The notes beneath the pieces are model-generated. The model was not told the DNA's origin. It ran no database searches and saw only the letters and a list, made by a program, of their open reading frames with translations. Positions 15,520 to 24,700 of a stretch of DNA of 34,153 nt are shown one piece after another. Source of the stretch: Anaerolineae bacterium (GTDB lineage: Bacteria > Chloroflexota > Anaerolineae > 4572-78 > J111); contig JAFGNV010000043.1 of NCBI GenBank assembly GCA_016926805.1, positions 1-34,153 of the forward strand, in the 5' to 3' direction. Both the position numbers and the translations under genes were made by a program. The number at the start of each line of letters is the position of its first letter. Position 1 is the stretch's first letter.

Positions 15520-16152
15520 TCATAGAATGTTCTTCACCAAATACTGATACAATTCGGCAAAGTCACTTATCACCAGATCAGCTTTCACTCCGTCTGACGC
15601 CGCTCCATAAGAACAACTCAGGATCCCTGCCGCCTGCCCCGCCAAGATGTCAATATCTCGATCACCAATTGTCAGGGTTTCTGCCCGCTTTAGATGAAAC
15701 CTGACTATCGCAGCCTCAAATATCGCCGGATCAGGTTTCCGGGGATAACCCTCATCACCGGTTAAACAACCGGCAAAATAGTCAACCATCTTATTTGCCG
15801 CCAGAAGCTCCATTGTTCCCTTCCGCCCCCGATGCGTGACAATCACATTCTTTCCTTTAATGGAGCAAATGTATTGGCAAACATCGATCACCCCAGGAAA
15901 AGGAGGATTCTCCTCAGCCGTCACGCGAGAATACTGAGACTCAAAGGCCCGGCCAAGATCATCCACCTCTAGATGATACTTATCAGCCAACACCGAAGTA
16001 CAGTGACCGAGTGATACCTTGGCCAGGCTCTCGATCCAGATCAAAGGCGAATCTTGCCCCAGATCATTCAAGGCCGCTTTAATCGCTTTGGCCATGGACG
16101 GGTAGGTATCAAAAAGGGTACCATCTACATCCCAGATAATATTGCGAAGCAT
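15520..16152 (-). CDS. HAD superfamily hydrolase (phosphoglycolate phosphatase-like)
   Basis: A 210-residue HAD phosphatase, subfamily IA. Motif I is IIWDVDGTLFDT (nucleophile Asp8, acid/base Asp10), motif II is VIVTHRGRK (Thr), motif III is the Lys of YPRKPDP, and motif IV is IGDRDIDI. The helical cap lies between motif I and motif II (about residues 15-85). Substrates of this subfamily are small phosphate esters such as phosphoglycolate or sugar phosphates; the true one cannot be read from sequence. ATG 16152 is chosen because GAGGAG lies 6 bases upstream; the frame is open further upstream, but with no family homology. It shares a strand and close spacing with the ABM gene and follows the tryptophan-rich membrane protein by 61 bases. 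Confidence 0.92.
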   Translation of the reverse strand: MLRNIIWDVDGTLFDTYPSMAKAIKAALNDLGQDSPLIWIESLAKVSLGHCTSVLADKYHLEVDDLGRAFESQYSRVTAEENPPFPGVIDVCQYICSIKGKNVIVTHRGRKGTMELLAANKMVDYFAGCLTGDEGYPRKPDPAIFEAAIVRFHLKRAETLTIGDRDIDILAGQAAGILSCSYGAASDGVKADLVISDFAELYQYLVKNIL

Positions 16153-16213
16153 GAGAAGCTCCTCTGTTTTGGTTTCTTTTGACTTTACACAGGCCGGGTA
16201 AACATTGCTGCTG

Positions 16214-17104
16214 TTATTCAGCTCCGGGATTAGCCGCCGTCTGAAGTTGGAGATAGTCTTGCATGTCTGCCTGTTTGAACAACCCCACGAACAGGTGATA
16301 GAGAGCACACAATTCCAGCGCAAACGGCAAATATCCGCCGTACCCTAACAATGGCATTTCGAAAATGCGCCAAAAATCAACAAAAGGAACCTGATAAATC
16401 CATTTGGGATAGGAATAATAATTCCACATCTCCCACAAAAATCCACACAGCAAACAGCCCAACCACAAGGCAACCACCGGTCGCCAATTGCCTTTGGCGG
16501 TGTAAAAGGCTAACGAGCGATGCTTCAGCCAGACATTCAGCGGCTCAAGAATAAAATAGACCGACACCCACAAAAAAGGGAAAAAGTAAATTGGCCAGAG
16601 CAATAATAGGGCTAACATTAACCAGCCCGCCCCAAAAAAACCGATCAAGGTGGAGCGCTTCAGGGGAATGACGGGGCCAGCGCCAAAACGCTTGAGCCAG
16701 GCAAACGTACTTACCCATTCGGCCGTGCCAAAGACAGCCGGCATTACGGTCGAAAAACTCAACGAGGTTAACGCCACATATTGAATCGTGGTAAAGAACT
16801 GGCTCCCCTGGTAGACCCAATTTTGGGTGCGCCAATTGAGCCACTCAAAAAGCCACCAGGCCGGGGCGGAAAAGAGAAATAATTTGAGGTAGGCTTTAGG
16901 GTTACGGATCAGGAGAGAACTACCTTTACGACGAAAGACCCAGGCATCGATGGTTAAGCAATATCCCAGCCACAAAGGGAAAAAAGCCCAATGAGTGCGC
17001 AAACCGGGCAGCGACCAATTGAGCCACCAGAAAATAAGGATCAATCCTGACCCCAGCCAGCCATGAACAGGCCACCCAAACTTCGTAGTTGTAAAGTGTG
17101 TCAT
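16214..17104 (-). CDS. Tryptophan-rich polytopic membrane protein, unknown function
   Basis: I do not recognise the family. The 296-residue protein has about 25 tryptophans (over 8 percent) and about seven to eight hydrophobic segments, with little soluble sequence. Two related blocks are visible: WLFEWLNWRTQNWVY (about residues 85-99) and LWEMWNYYSYPKWIY (about 225-240), both of the form E-x2-N-x(5,6)-W-x-Y and each followed by a hydrophobic, Gly/Pro-containing stretch. This suggests an internal duplication. The C-terminus is a short soluble tail (ADMQDYLQLQ...). The ATG has a weak AGGG ribosome binding site. Next to a HAD phosphatase gene and a PP-loop ATPase gene, all on the minus strand. 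A lipid- or carotenoid-related membrane role is only a guess. Confidence 0.75.
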   Translation of the reverse strand: MTHFTTTKFGWPVHGWLGSGLILIFWWLNWSLPGLRTHWAFFPLWLGYCLTIDAWVFRRKGSSLLIRNPKAYLKLFLFSAPAWWLFEWLNWRTQNWVYQGSQFFTTIQYVALTSLSFSTVMPAVFGTAEWVSTFAWLKRFGAGPVIPLKRSTLIGFFGAGWLMLALLLLWPIYFFPFLWVSVYFILEPLNVWLKHRSLAFYTAKGNWRPVVALWLGCLLCGFLWEMWNYYSYPKWIYQVPFVDFWRIFEMPLLGYGGYLPFALELCALYHLFVGLFKQADMQDYLQLQTAANPGAE

Positions 17105-17156
17105 TGCCCTGAGTTCGATCTTACGCGCAAAATGAAATTTTTAACTGAGATACTTT

Positions 17157-17822
17157 CTATCTCAAGGAAACATCCAAAAAACAGTAACCATCTCGAACAA
17201 CTTGTTCTTTTATTTCAAAATAAATTGCAGCAGAAAAAAGCGGGCCGCTGGTAACCACCGTGTGATATTCTCCTTGTTCGCCCGAAGCGTCAACCCCGGC
17301 CTGCTCCAGGTCGGCAATTGCCTGTTGATCCAGTGTCCGGCCTAAAAAGTTGTCGCTCAAAACACCTTGTTTAACGGCGATGATGGTAGCCTTAAAACCG
17401 AGATACAAGAATTGGTTCAGAATATCTCGTCGCGCTTCTTGCCAAAGCGGCTCATAGGGTTGAATGGCTACAGACGAGCAGACGCGTTCAACCCATTGCA
17501 GGTGGGGTTCCAGATCAATATCGCCAAAGACTCCATACTCGAGGCCATTCTCTTTGAATTTACGGATCGTCGCCAGGAATTTGTTCTCATAATCATCCCA
17601 TGATGAGGGACGCGTTACGAGCGGAATGCCCAAGGCTTGAGCCTGGCTCTGAATCAGGTCAACAGAAAGGCCATGAGAGCGAGACCTTGCCCCATCTTCG
17701 GCCAGCATGGTCAACAAAACTCTGGGGATGCCTCCCTGTTGAATAGCGCGGTAAAGCGCCAGGCACGAATCCTTCCCGCCGCTCCAGGAGCAGAAAAAAG
17801 GCCGGTCTTTGATTGAAGTCAT
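17157..17822 (-). CDS. PP-loop ATP pyrophosphatase, Dph6-like (MJ0570 family)
   Basis: A 221-residue adenine nucleotide alpha-hydrolase of the family annotated as diphthine-ammonia ligase or MJ0570-related. The PP-loop is at residues 10-17 (FFCSWSGGKDSCLAL). Other family marks are YGVFGDIDLEPHLQWVE (about 115-131), PLWQEARRDIL (about 147-157), and GVDASGEQGEYHTVVTSGPLF (in two parts, GVDASGEQGEYHT then GPLF, about 185-205), where the E-x-G-E-Y/F-H/E-T motif is diagnostic. Such enzymes activate a carboxylate or amide substrate with ATP. Eukaryotes and archaea use them for diphthamide on EF2, which bacteria lack, so the bacterial reaction is unknown. Length is normal. Stands between the membrane protein gene and an ABC permease gene. 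Confidence 0.88.
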   Translation of the reverse strand: MTSIKDRPFFCSWSGGKDSCLALYRAIQQGGIPRVLLTMLAEDGARSRSHGLSVDLIQSQAQALGIPLVTRPSSWDDYENKFLATIRKFKENGLEYGVFGDIDLEPHLQWVERVCSSVAIQPYEPLWQEARRDILNQFLYLGFKATIIAVKQGVLSDNFLGRTLDQQAIADLEQAGVDASGEQGEYHTVVTSGPLFSAAIYFEIKEQVVRDGYCFLDVSLR

Positions 17823-17926
17823 AAGCGTTTACTTATCCTTTCTTTAGCAACACTCAAGACCTGTTTCCATACCCTCATTACACCTCAGATAGAATCTCTC
17901 TTTTTTTGCCTCATACTATTATCTTA

Positions 17927-18988
17927 TCACGCTCCTGAACCGCCTTCATCGGGTGGGCTGGACGCGCTGTCGGCGCCGGTTTCCTCAACCACAGCTTTCT
18001 TTTTATTCTTATCAAAGATCAAATTAGCCGCGTAATAATAGGCGTGGCCCAGCAGTCCAAAAATCAGCAAACCGGCGCCCTTGCCCACATGGAGCCAGAA
18101 TGCAGAGATGCCATTGACTATGGCGATGTTTTGGCTAACGGCCAGAATTAGCGCCGCCAAAACAGCGCCGATAATGTTTGCCAGTCCCCGGCCAAAAGGC
18201 GTACCGCCCAAGAAGACGATCAGGATGATATCAACTTCAAGACCTGTGCCCAGGGTGGGCATGCCGCTGCGCAGCCGGCCAAGATAGATGATACCTACCA
18301 AACCGGCCATCAGGCTTGATAAAACATAAGGCAGCCCAATGAATAAGCTTTGCCATAGCCAGGCCCCTTTACCATCCGGCTTGGCCTGGCGCTTGCTGAC
18401 CATGAACTTGAGTTCGGTAGCGATAATACACACAATGATGAGCAAAATCAACACAATCCCAGGGATGATGAACGATGACAAGGGTTCTACCTCTCTGGCT
18501 GCAATCACCTTCCCTTCGGTGATGATATAGGCCAGGCCTCTTAACATGGTCATCATGCCCAAAGTGACCAGTACCGCATTCAGCCTGACTACGCCGATCA
18601 AAAAACCGTTAACAATGCCCACTACCAAAGCCAGGCCCAGGCCGGCCATCACCACTACTCCCAGGCCGGCATCGGCAGAAGCTAAAAGCCAAGCCATGAT
18701 CACGGTGGTTAACCCGGTTACGGCCCCAACAGACAGGTCAAAACCGCCAGAAGCTATGATTAAAACCATGGTCGGCGCTAACAGGGCCAGCGGGAGCCAG
18801 GCCCACATTACATTTTGCAAATTGCGCCCTGCCCAAAATACGCCAGTGGGTATGCCTCCAGCCAACACCACGATAACCAAAATTACCACCACTAATCCGC
18901 CCCAGAGTGTGTTAGCCAGTAGTCTTCCCCGAATATTTTCGTGGAAATATAAAGCAGGTCTGTTTTGATCGGCGTTTTTTTGCGTCAT
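17927..18988 (-). CDS. ABC transporter permease, RbsC/sugar family (BPD_transp_2)
   Basis: A 353-residue inner-membrane permease for a sugar-type importer. About ten hydrophobic helices span residues 25-320. Family marks: the IASGGFDLSVGAV segment (about 82-94), VGIVNGFLIGVVRLNAVLVTLGMMTMLRG (in two parts, VGIVNGFLIG and FLVTLGMMTMLRG-like), and the EAA-type region VFLGGTPFGRGLANIIGA (about 255-272). The start ATG 18988 has a strong AAGGAGGG ribosome binding site six bases upstream, and the longer open frame is rejected. The C-terminal tail is charged and low in complexity. There is no ATPase (RbsA-type) or substrate-binding protein (RbsB-type) in the window, so it is an orphan permease or its partners lie elsewhere. 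Confidence 0.9.
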   Translation of the reverse strand: MTQKNADQNRPALYFHENIRGRLLANTLWGGLVVVILVIVVLAGGIPTGVFWAGRNLQNVMWAWLPLALLAPTMVLIIASGGFDLSVGAVTGLTTVIMAWLLASADAGLGVVVMAGLGLALVVGIVNGFLIGVVRLNAVLVTLGMMTMLRGLAYIITEGKVIAAREVEPLSSFIIPGIVLILLIIVCIIATELKFMVSKRQAKPDGKGAWLWQSLFIGLPYVLSSLMAGLVGIIYLGRLRSGMPTLGTGLEVDIILIVFLGGTPFGRGLANIIGAVLAALILAVSQNIAIVNGISAFWLHVGKGAGLLIFGLLGHAYYYAANLIFDKNKKKAVVEETGADSASSPPDEGGSGA

Positions 18989-19086
18989 GAGATGCCCTCC
19001 TTGAAAATTTGTTATCCCACCCCATAAACAGATAGCCCCCATTATAAACCGTTATAGCGAATTGTTCAATCCGCAGCGGAACAAGG

Positions 19087-19271
19087 CAGGGCATGTTCAA
19101 AGTCCAATCATTGAGCATTCTGAGTAGCCGGAGCGAAACGGAGACGTATCGAAGAGTGCGGTTCAGTCACCGACTTATAGCAGATTCGCACCCTTCGATA
19201 CAGTTTTCACTCCGTTCAAACTTACTCAGGATGCTTTTTCAAATTTGTCAACCGACCTTGAACATGCCCTG
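19087..19271. repeat. 185-bp imperfect palindromic element
   Basis: The two halves are imperfect inverted copies. The outermost 18 bases, CAGGGCATGTTCAAAGTC (19087-19104), match the reverse complement of 19254-19271 with one mismatch. Inside lie GAGCATTCTGAGTAGCC (left) against AAGCATCCTGAGTAAG (reverse complement of the right arm), then GGAGCGAAACGGAGAC and GTATCGAAGAGTGCG facing diverged mates around a loop near 19180. The motif is of the REP/dispersed-palindrome type (CTGAG...TCGAAG). It lies between galE and the permease gene, outside coding sequence, and could fold into one long hairpin. Confidence 0.85.
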
Positions 19272-19323
19272 TGGCAATGGCGTATTTATTCATGGTGATA
19301 GGGCTTACATCCAGGATTGGGTT

Positions 19324-20301
19324 CTACTCTTCGTATCCCTGCGGATGGGCCTGGTGCCACTGCCACGCGCTTTCAATAATATCGCGCAGCTCAGGATATT
19401 GCGGTTCCCAGCCCAACTCGCGGCGGATTTTGTCGCTGCTGGCGATGAGCGTGGCCGGGTCGCCGGGCCGGCGGGGACCGACCTCGGCGGGGATGGGGTG
19501 GCCGGTAATCTGGCGGGCGGTGTTAATGACCTCTCTGATGGTGAAGCCCTGGCCGTTGCCCAGGTTGTAGGTACGGCTGCCCCGGTCGAGGGCGTTCAGA
19601 GCCAGGATGTGGGCCTGGGCCAGGTCAATGACGTGGATGTAGTCGCGCACGCAGGTGCCGTCGCGGGTGGGGTAATCGTCGCCAAAGATGATTACCTTGT
19701 CTCGCTGGCCCAGGGCAACTTGCAGCACGATGGGGATGAGATGCAGTTCCGGGGCGTGATCCTCGCCGCGTTCGGCGGACGCTCCGGCCGCGTTGAAGTA
19801 GCGCAGCGCGGCATAGCGAAATCCTTGCGTTTTATCCAGCCAGTATAAAAATCGTTCCAAAATATATTTCGACTCGCCGTACGGGCTGCCGGGCACAATG
19901 CGCTCGGCTTCGTCAATCGGCATCCGTTCCGGGTCGTCAAACAGGTTGGCGGTGGAGGAGAGGATGAAGCGCCGCACGTTGTGGGCCACCGCGCTTTGCA
20001 GCAGGTTCAGGCCGTTGGTCACGTTTTGGCCCAGGTAGAGAAAAGGTTTTTCCATCGACTCGCCCACCAGGGTATACGAGGCAAAGTGCATGATGGCTTC
20101 GGGCCGGTGGCGGTCAAACACGGCCTCGACGGCAGCCCGGTCGGCCAGGTCGCCCTCGACAAAAACGGCGTCGGGATGCACCGCGGCCCGATGGCCCTGG
20201 TAGAGATTGTCAAAGACAATCACCTCTTCCCCCTCTTTGACCAGTTGCTCGACGACGATGCTGCCGATGTAGCCCGCGCCGCCGGTAACGAGAATTTTCA
20301 T
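19324..20301 (-). CDS. galE: UDP-glucose 4-epimerase
   Basis: Interconverts UDP-glucose and UDP-galactose with tightly bound NAD. A 325-residue short-chain dehydrogenase/reductase: nucleotide motif TGGAGYIGS (residues 6-14), Ser116-Thr117 in LSSTANLF, catalytic Tyr141-x3-Lys145 in SPYGESKY, and the GalE-type [21 protein letters not shown] segment (split as [10 protein letters not shown] and [11 protein letters not shown], about 215-235) and NLGNGQGFT. Supplies activated galactose for glycans, which fits the glycosyltransferase operon downstream of pfkA, though no direct link is shown. ATG 20301 has an AAAGGA ribosome binding site. It is on the same strand as pfkA with a 97-base gap. Confidence 0.96.
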   Translation of the reverse strand: MKILVTGGAGYIGSIVVEQLVKEGEEVIVFDNLYQGHRAAVHPDAVFVEGDLADRAAVEAVFDRHRPEAIMHFASYTLVGESMEKPFLYLGQNVTNGLNLLQSAVAHNVRRFILSSTANLFDDPERMPIDEAERIVPGSPYGESKYILERFLYWLDKTQGFRYAALRYFNAAGASAERGEDHAPELHLIPIVLQVALGQRDKVIIFGDDYPTRDGTCVRDYIHVIDLAQAHILALNALDRGSRTYNLGNGQGFTIREVINTARQITGHPIPAEVGPRRPGDPATLIASSDKIRRELGWEPQYPELRDIIESAWQWHQAHPQGYEE

Positions 20302-20398
20302 TGCATGTATCCTTTCATAATTGTTGGTGTAACCAGAGTAAAACAGTAGTAGGGTAACAGGTGAAAGTCATTTCGCCACTTGCTACTTTGTTTGCCTC

Positions 20399-21499
20399 TC
20401 AATCCCCCAAACTGATGCCCAATTCGCGGGCGGTCTGGATGATGTCGCTGTCCAGAGGAACGAGTTTGATCTGCCGGGTAGCCTCGGCCAGAGGGACGTA
20501 ACGCACGGTCGGCGGGTCTAAAGCCACCATCACGTTGCGTTGCCCGGCGGCCAGGCCTCGGATGGCGGCGGCGCCAAAACGCAGCGAGATAAGCCGGTCA
20601 AAGGCCGTGGGCGTGCCGCCGCGCAGGAGATGGCCCAGAGTCACCGCGCGCACGTCTTTACCGGTGAGCGTCTGAAGTTCTTCGGCCACTTTCTCGCCAA
20701 TCCTGCCCAGGCGTTGGGCCCCGCCAGGTCGTTCCACCATCGACACGGTTCCCTGTTGGGGCCTGGCTCCCTCGGCCACCACCACAATGGCAAAGTGATG
20801 CCCTTGTTCTTCGCGTTTTTTGATTTTAGCCGCCACCCGGTTGATGTCGTACGGGATCTCCGGGATGAGAATCACGTCCGCCGTGCCCGCCACCCCCGCT
20901 TCCAGGGCAATCCAACCGGCATTGCGGCCCATCACTTCGACCACCATTACCCGGCTATGAGCGTGACCGGTGGCGTGCAAGCGGTCGAGGCACTCGGTGG
21001 CAAAGGACACGGCCGTATCGAAACCAAAGGTGACCGTGGTTTGGGCCAGGTCATTGTCGATGGTTTTGGGGACGCCCATCACCGGCGGGCCACCATTTTG
21101 GGTGAGAGCGTAGGCAATGGAGAGAGTGCCGTCCCCACCGATGATTATCAGGGCATCGAACTGGTGTTGCCGCAAAGCACGAATAAGTTCAACGGAGCGA
21201 TCTGTTAGCTCAACCTGGCCGTTCGCACCGACCAGGGGATAGGCAAAGGGATCGCCCTTGTTGGTGGTTCCCAAAATAGTGCCGCCCAAGTGAGTGATGC
21301 CGCGCACGCTCTCCCGCGTCAGGTGAATGACGCCTCCCTCCCGGTATCGTTCCGGTTCCAGCAGTCCGTCGTAACTATCGCGAATCCCGAAGCATTCCCA
21401 ACCATAACTCAGCGCGGTGATGACCACCGCCCGGATAACGGCATTGAGTCCCGGCGCGTCACCCCCGCCGGTCATTACCGCGATTCTCTTAATGGGCAT
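20399..21499 (-). CDS. pfkA: 6-phosphofructokinase (PfkA family, mixed donor signature)
   Basis: Phosphorylates fructose 6-phosphate at C1 in glycolysis. The 366-residue protein has the glycine-rich start MTGGGDAPGLNAVIRA, GGDGT (residues 121-125), the catalytic PKTIDNDL (Asp148), and VVEVMGRNAGW. Its donor signature is mixed: Gly124 (E. coli Gly104 equivalent) points to ATP, while Lys145 (E. coli Gly124 equivalent) is the residue of PPi-dependent and group III enzymes. ATP is therefore more likely but not certain. ATG 21499 is preferred over ATG 21505 because GGGGGA lies 7 bases before it. It is 97 bases upstream of galE on the same strand. Glycolysis is the pathway; the phosphoryl donor needs assay. 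Confidence 0.93.
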   Translation of the reverse strand: MPIKRIAVMTGGGDAPGLNAVIRAVVITALSYGWECFGIRDSYDGLLEPERYREGGVIHLTRESVRGITHLGGTILGTTNKGDPFAYPLVGANGQVELTDRSVELIRALRQHQFDALIIIGGDGTLSIAYALTQNGGPPVMGVPKTIDNDLAQTTVTFGFDTAVSFATECLDRLHATGHAHSRVMVVEVMGRNAGWIALEAGVAGTADVILIPEIPYDINRVAAKIKKREEQGHHFAIVVVAEGARPQQGTVSMVERPGGAQRLGRIGEKVAEELQTLTGKDVRAVTLGHLLRGGTPTAFDRLISLRFGAAAIRGLAAGQRNVMVALDPPTVRYVPLAEATRQIKLVPLDSDIIQTARELGISLGD

Positions 21500-21554
21500 T
21501 ATCATTCCCCCATACTCAACTGACGTCCAATGAATATTCTCTCAATTGTTTGGG

Positions 21555-21583
21555 GTAGGGACAGAATACTATTCTGTCCCTAC
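21555..21583. repeat. 29-bp perfect palindrome
   Basis: GTAGGGACAGAATA, a single C, then TATTCTGTCCCTAC: two 14-base arms that are exact reverse complements around one base. Found between the pfkA start and the end of the large glycosyltransferase gene. No T-run follows on either side, so a rho-independent terminator is unlikely; it looks like a small dispersed palindrome. Confidence 0.85.
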
Positions 21584-21685
21584 AGAGTAAATACGCGGGG
21601 TCACTCCTATTTGTTGAAAAAATACGTCAATCACAATCTCAGGATGAAAAATAGTCGTGACTTTTTCCAGTTTGTGGCTGGCCGA

Positions 21686-21714
21686 ATTTTATCACAAGGC
21701 AATTGAATGACCAA
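21686..21714 (-). promoter_or_regulatory. Weak candidate promoter upstream of pfkA
   Basis: Minus-strand TTGGTC (21714-21709), 17 bases, then TAAAAT (21691-21686, five of six matches). The -35 box matches only three of six. It would give an untranslated leader of about 180 nt containing the 29-bp palindrome. Confidence 0.3.
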
Positions 21715-21732
21715 AGTGGACGGTAACCCAGA

Positions 21733-24700
21733 TCAGGGGGTCAGAGCCAATGTCGTCAACTCAAGAGCACGATCAGGTTGCGGTTGGCCACCCACCGCCA
21801 CTGGCAATCGTTCGCTGGTGGCAGAGTCATACATGCCCACCAGCAAACGATACGGTCCGGCAGGTGCGCCTTCGCGGAGAATTAGAGTGTAGCGATCAAT
21901 GACCGTATCATTTTCGGCCCAGGCCGGGGTGGGGTAGCGTCCGGCCTGGGGGGGATTGTCCCATTGCGCCCACACCTGGCCGTCGGGGCCGAGGAATTGG
22001 GTAAAGACGGTGTAATTGGTGGATAAAAGATCGGTATTGCGCCAGTAAAGGGCCAACTGTAGGGTTCGGGTGTCGAGTTGAATCAGGTCGTAACCGGTGA
22101 GGTGGATGGAATCGCCGAGTTGGGCCGGGAAGGGATGGGACGGGGGCGTGCCATGGGCCGGGTCGAGGAGACGAACGGTAGCCGGGTAAAGATTGCGGCC
22201 AAACTCGACCCCATTTTGGGTTAAAGGCAGGTAGGTGAAGCCGGTAGAAAGATTTTTATCTTGGTGGATCAAACTCAATTCCAGGCGATACAGGCCGGGC
22301 GGCGCAGCGGGTCTAATTTGGAGGGGATAGGTTTCTTCGACGATTTCGGTGGGAACCCACAAGACGTTGGGGTAGCGGTCGCCCAGCACGGCCACGTATT
22401 CACCGCTAACCTGGAAATCTTTGTCCAATAATTTTAGCGATACAACCAGTGGGTCGGCCATCCAGCGGTGGGATTGCCAGCGGAGAGAAACAGGGAGCAG
22501 GTGGGCGGAAGTAGAAATTAGGGGGGAATGAGGCGCTGGCGAGCGAAGTTCCTCTGTAGGCTGGGTCAGATCAATGGGCGATTGGCCGGACAATTGCAGC
22601 GAGAGCGGCGCGAGGGTGTGGTTGAAGGTCAAGGTTGAGGCCAGGGGAGTCAGGAGGCGGTCGCGGAGATAGAGAGTGAGGGGGGGCATGGTGTCGTTTG
22701 ACGGGTTTGGATAAACGCCGCCGGTCAACGTGGGATTGACCATGAAGTGGGATAGATGGGCATAGGGCGTTGGACCATCGGCGCAGGGCAGGTAGAGGGG
22801 CGTGTCGAGTTGGGCTAGCGGCAACCAGGTTTGATCGTCAGTGATGTGCTCAAAAACGGGCGACGGGTCGGCGGAGGCGGTATAAGTGATGCAGGCCACG
22901 GTCTGATTCAGTTTGAGTTGGGTAGGCATGGTGAGGCGTTGCTCTCCTTGCCACAACTCGCCGGTTTGGGGGAGCGATTGGCGCGAATCGGTTGGCACAA
23001 TTGTCACTTTTGGCTCAAAAGTGTAGTCCAGCCGGGGGGTGTTTTCAATTTTTGGCACCGGCGAATTGAGGTCGAGCGGCCACAATTCCAGGCGCAGGCT
23101 GTAGTTTTGCGGGGTCAGGCGGTAGCAAGTAGGGATGGGGATGTAGATGGTGTCGACCAGCCAGTCGCTTGCTTCCCAGGCCCGGCTGGGATAGCGGCCG
23201 TCGGCAAAGTGACCGCGCCAGCAGGCCGCCGGGCGATTTTCGCGGTCCTGCAAACAAAGTGAAACCAAATAATCCTGGTTTACTTCTTCATCAATTTGCC
23301 AGGTCAGGGTTACGGCCAGGGCCTCACCTGCCGCAATGCTCCGGGAAGCAATTTGGAAATCAACCAGGGCGAAGCCATCGGCAGTTGCCAGGGGCGGTTG
23401 GGGGTTATCAGAAGCGGTGGTGACGGACAGGTAGGGATAGTAAACCGGCAGCACGGAAGTGAAGGGGAAACTGATGCCGACCGCCAAGAACAGGCTGCCC
23501 AGGCCGAGGTTCAGCCAGGTTATACCGCGTGAATCAGGAATTTTGCGATGTACCAGCCGAATGAAATAGACCCATCCCATCACAAAAAAAGGGGCAATCG
23601 CGGGCAGCGCCGGGAAAAGATGGCGTCCTTGCCCGGTGTCGATGGTTTGGCCGAGGGCATAGCGCAGCAGTACCACGCCAAAGAAAAGGGCCAGGTGAAT
23701 CGCCAGCAGCAGCCAGGGTATGAGTCTGGTGGTAGCCAGCAAGACCGGACGGTGGAGGTAGAGGGCGTAGAGCAATCCGATGAGGGCCAGCAGGGTCAAC
23801 CCGCCCAATAGCCAGTAAACCGGAACCGGGGCAAATACCGTCATCCAGCCGAACTCAACCCAGAAGGAGCGGAAAAGCAGGCCAAAAAACCACTCGCCGG
23901 GCGCAAACGTGGCGGCGCCACTGGCATACGAAGAAACCCCTCCAGCGAGTTGGCGCAGGCCGCCGGTGATTTGCGGTTCGCCCAGTGCGGCGGCCAGGCC
24001 AACCAGCCAGCCCTGGTCGGCAATGCGGCCAAAGCGGGTGATGATGAACCCAAGCCACGGCCCGGCGACCAGGATAAAAGCCAGCGCGACCAATCCCCAG
24101 CGGCAGGTCATCATTTTGACCGGCCAGCGGCTTTGCCAGGCGACGAAGATGAGGACGAGGAGAACTTCGGGGAGCAGAACCAGATTGTAGTATTTGGTTA
24201 GTGTCGCCAGGCCCAATACGGCTCCCAGGGCCGCAAAAAGATGCAGCCGGATGTTGCCGTTGATAATCTTTAGCAGCAACAACAACGTGGCAGCAGCCAG
24301 GGGAACGGCCAGATTGTCTTCATTGATAACGCTGCTGTTGATGGCAAAACGAGGGAGAAGGGCCACAAAGATGGCCGCCCCAATCGCCACCTGCCGATAG
24401 CGGGGGATCACCAGCCGGGAGGTGGCGTACGTGAGAATGATGGTCAACCAGCCCAAGGGAATGGATAACCAGCGCACTACCCGCCAGGCCAGTACGACGC
24501 CCTGGCCCGGAATCGACTCATCCCGGGTGTGCAGGATTTGCTGGTTAGACAGACCGTCTGCGGGGATGAGGCGTTCCGGTTTGAGGTCAAGGCGGCGGAG
24601 TTGGGGCGGTGGGGTGGTATCGATGGCGGCTACGGGCAGGGCCATCAGGGTGTAATAGAGGGGGGCAAACCCGCCTCGTAAACCGGCCGCTGCGCGTTCG

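Noticed and set aside
19093..19848. 251-codon plus-strand frame running from the palindromic element into galE
   Set aside because: Antisense to galE, which has all SDR motifs; the first part is repeat sequence.
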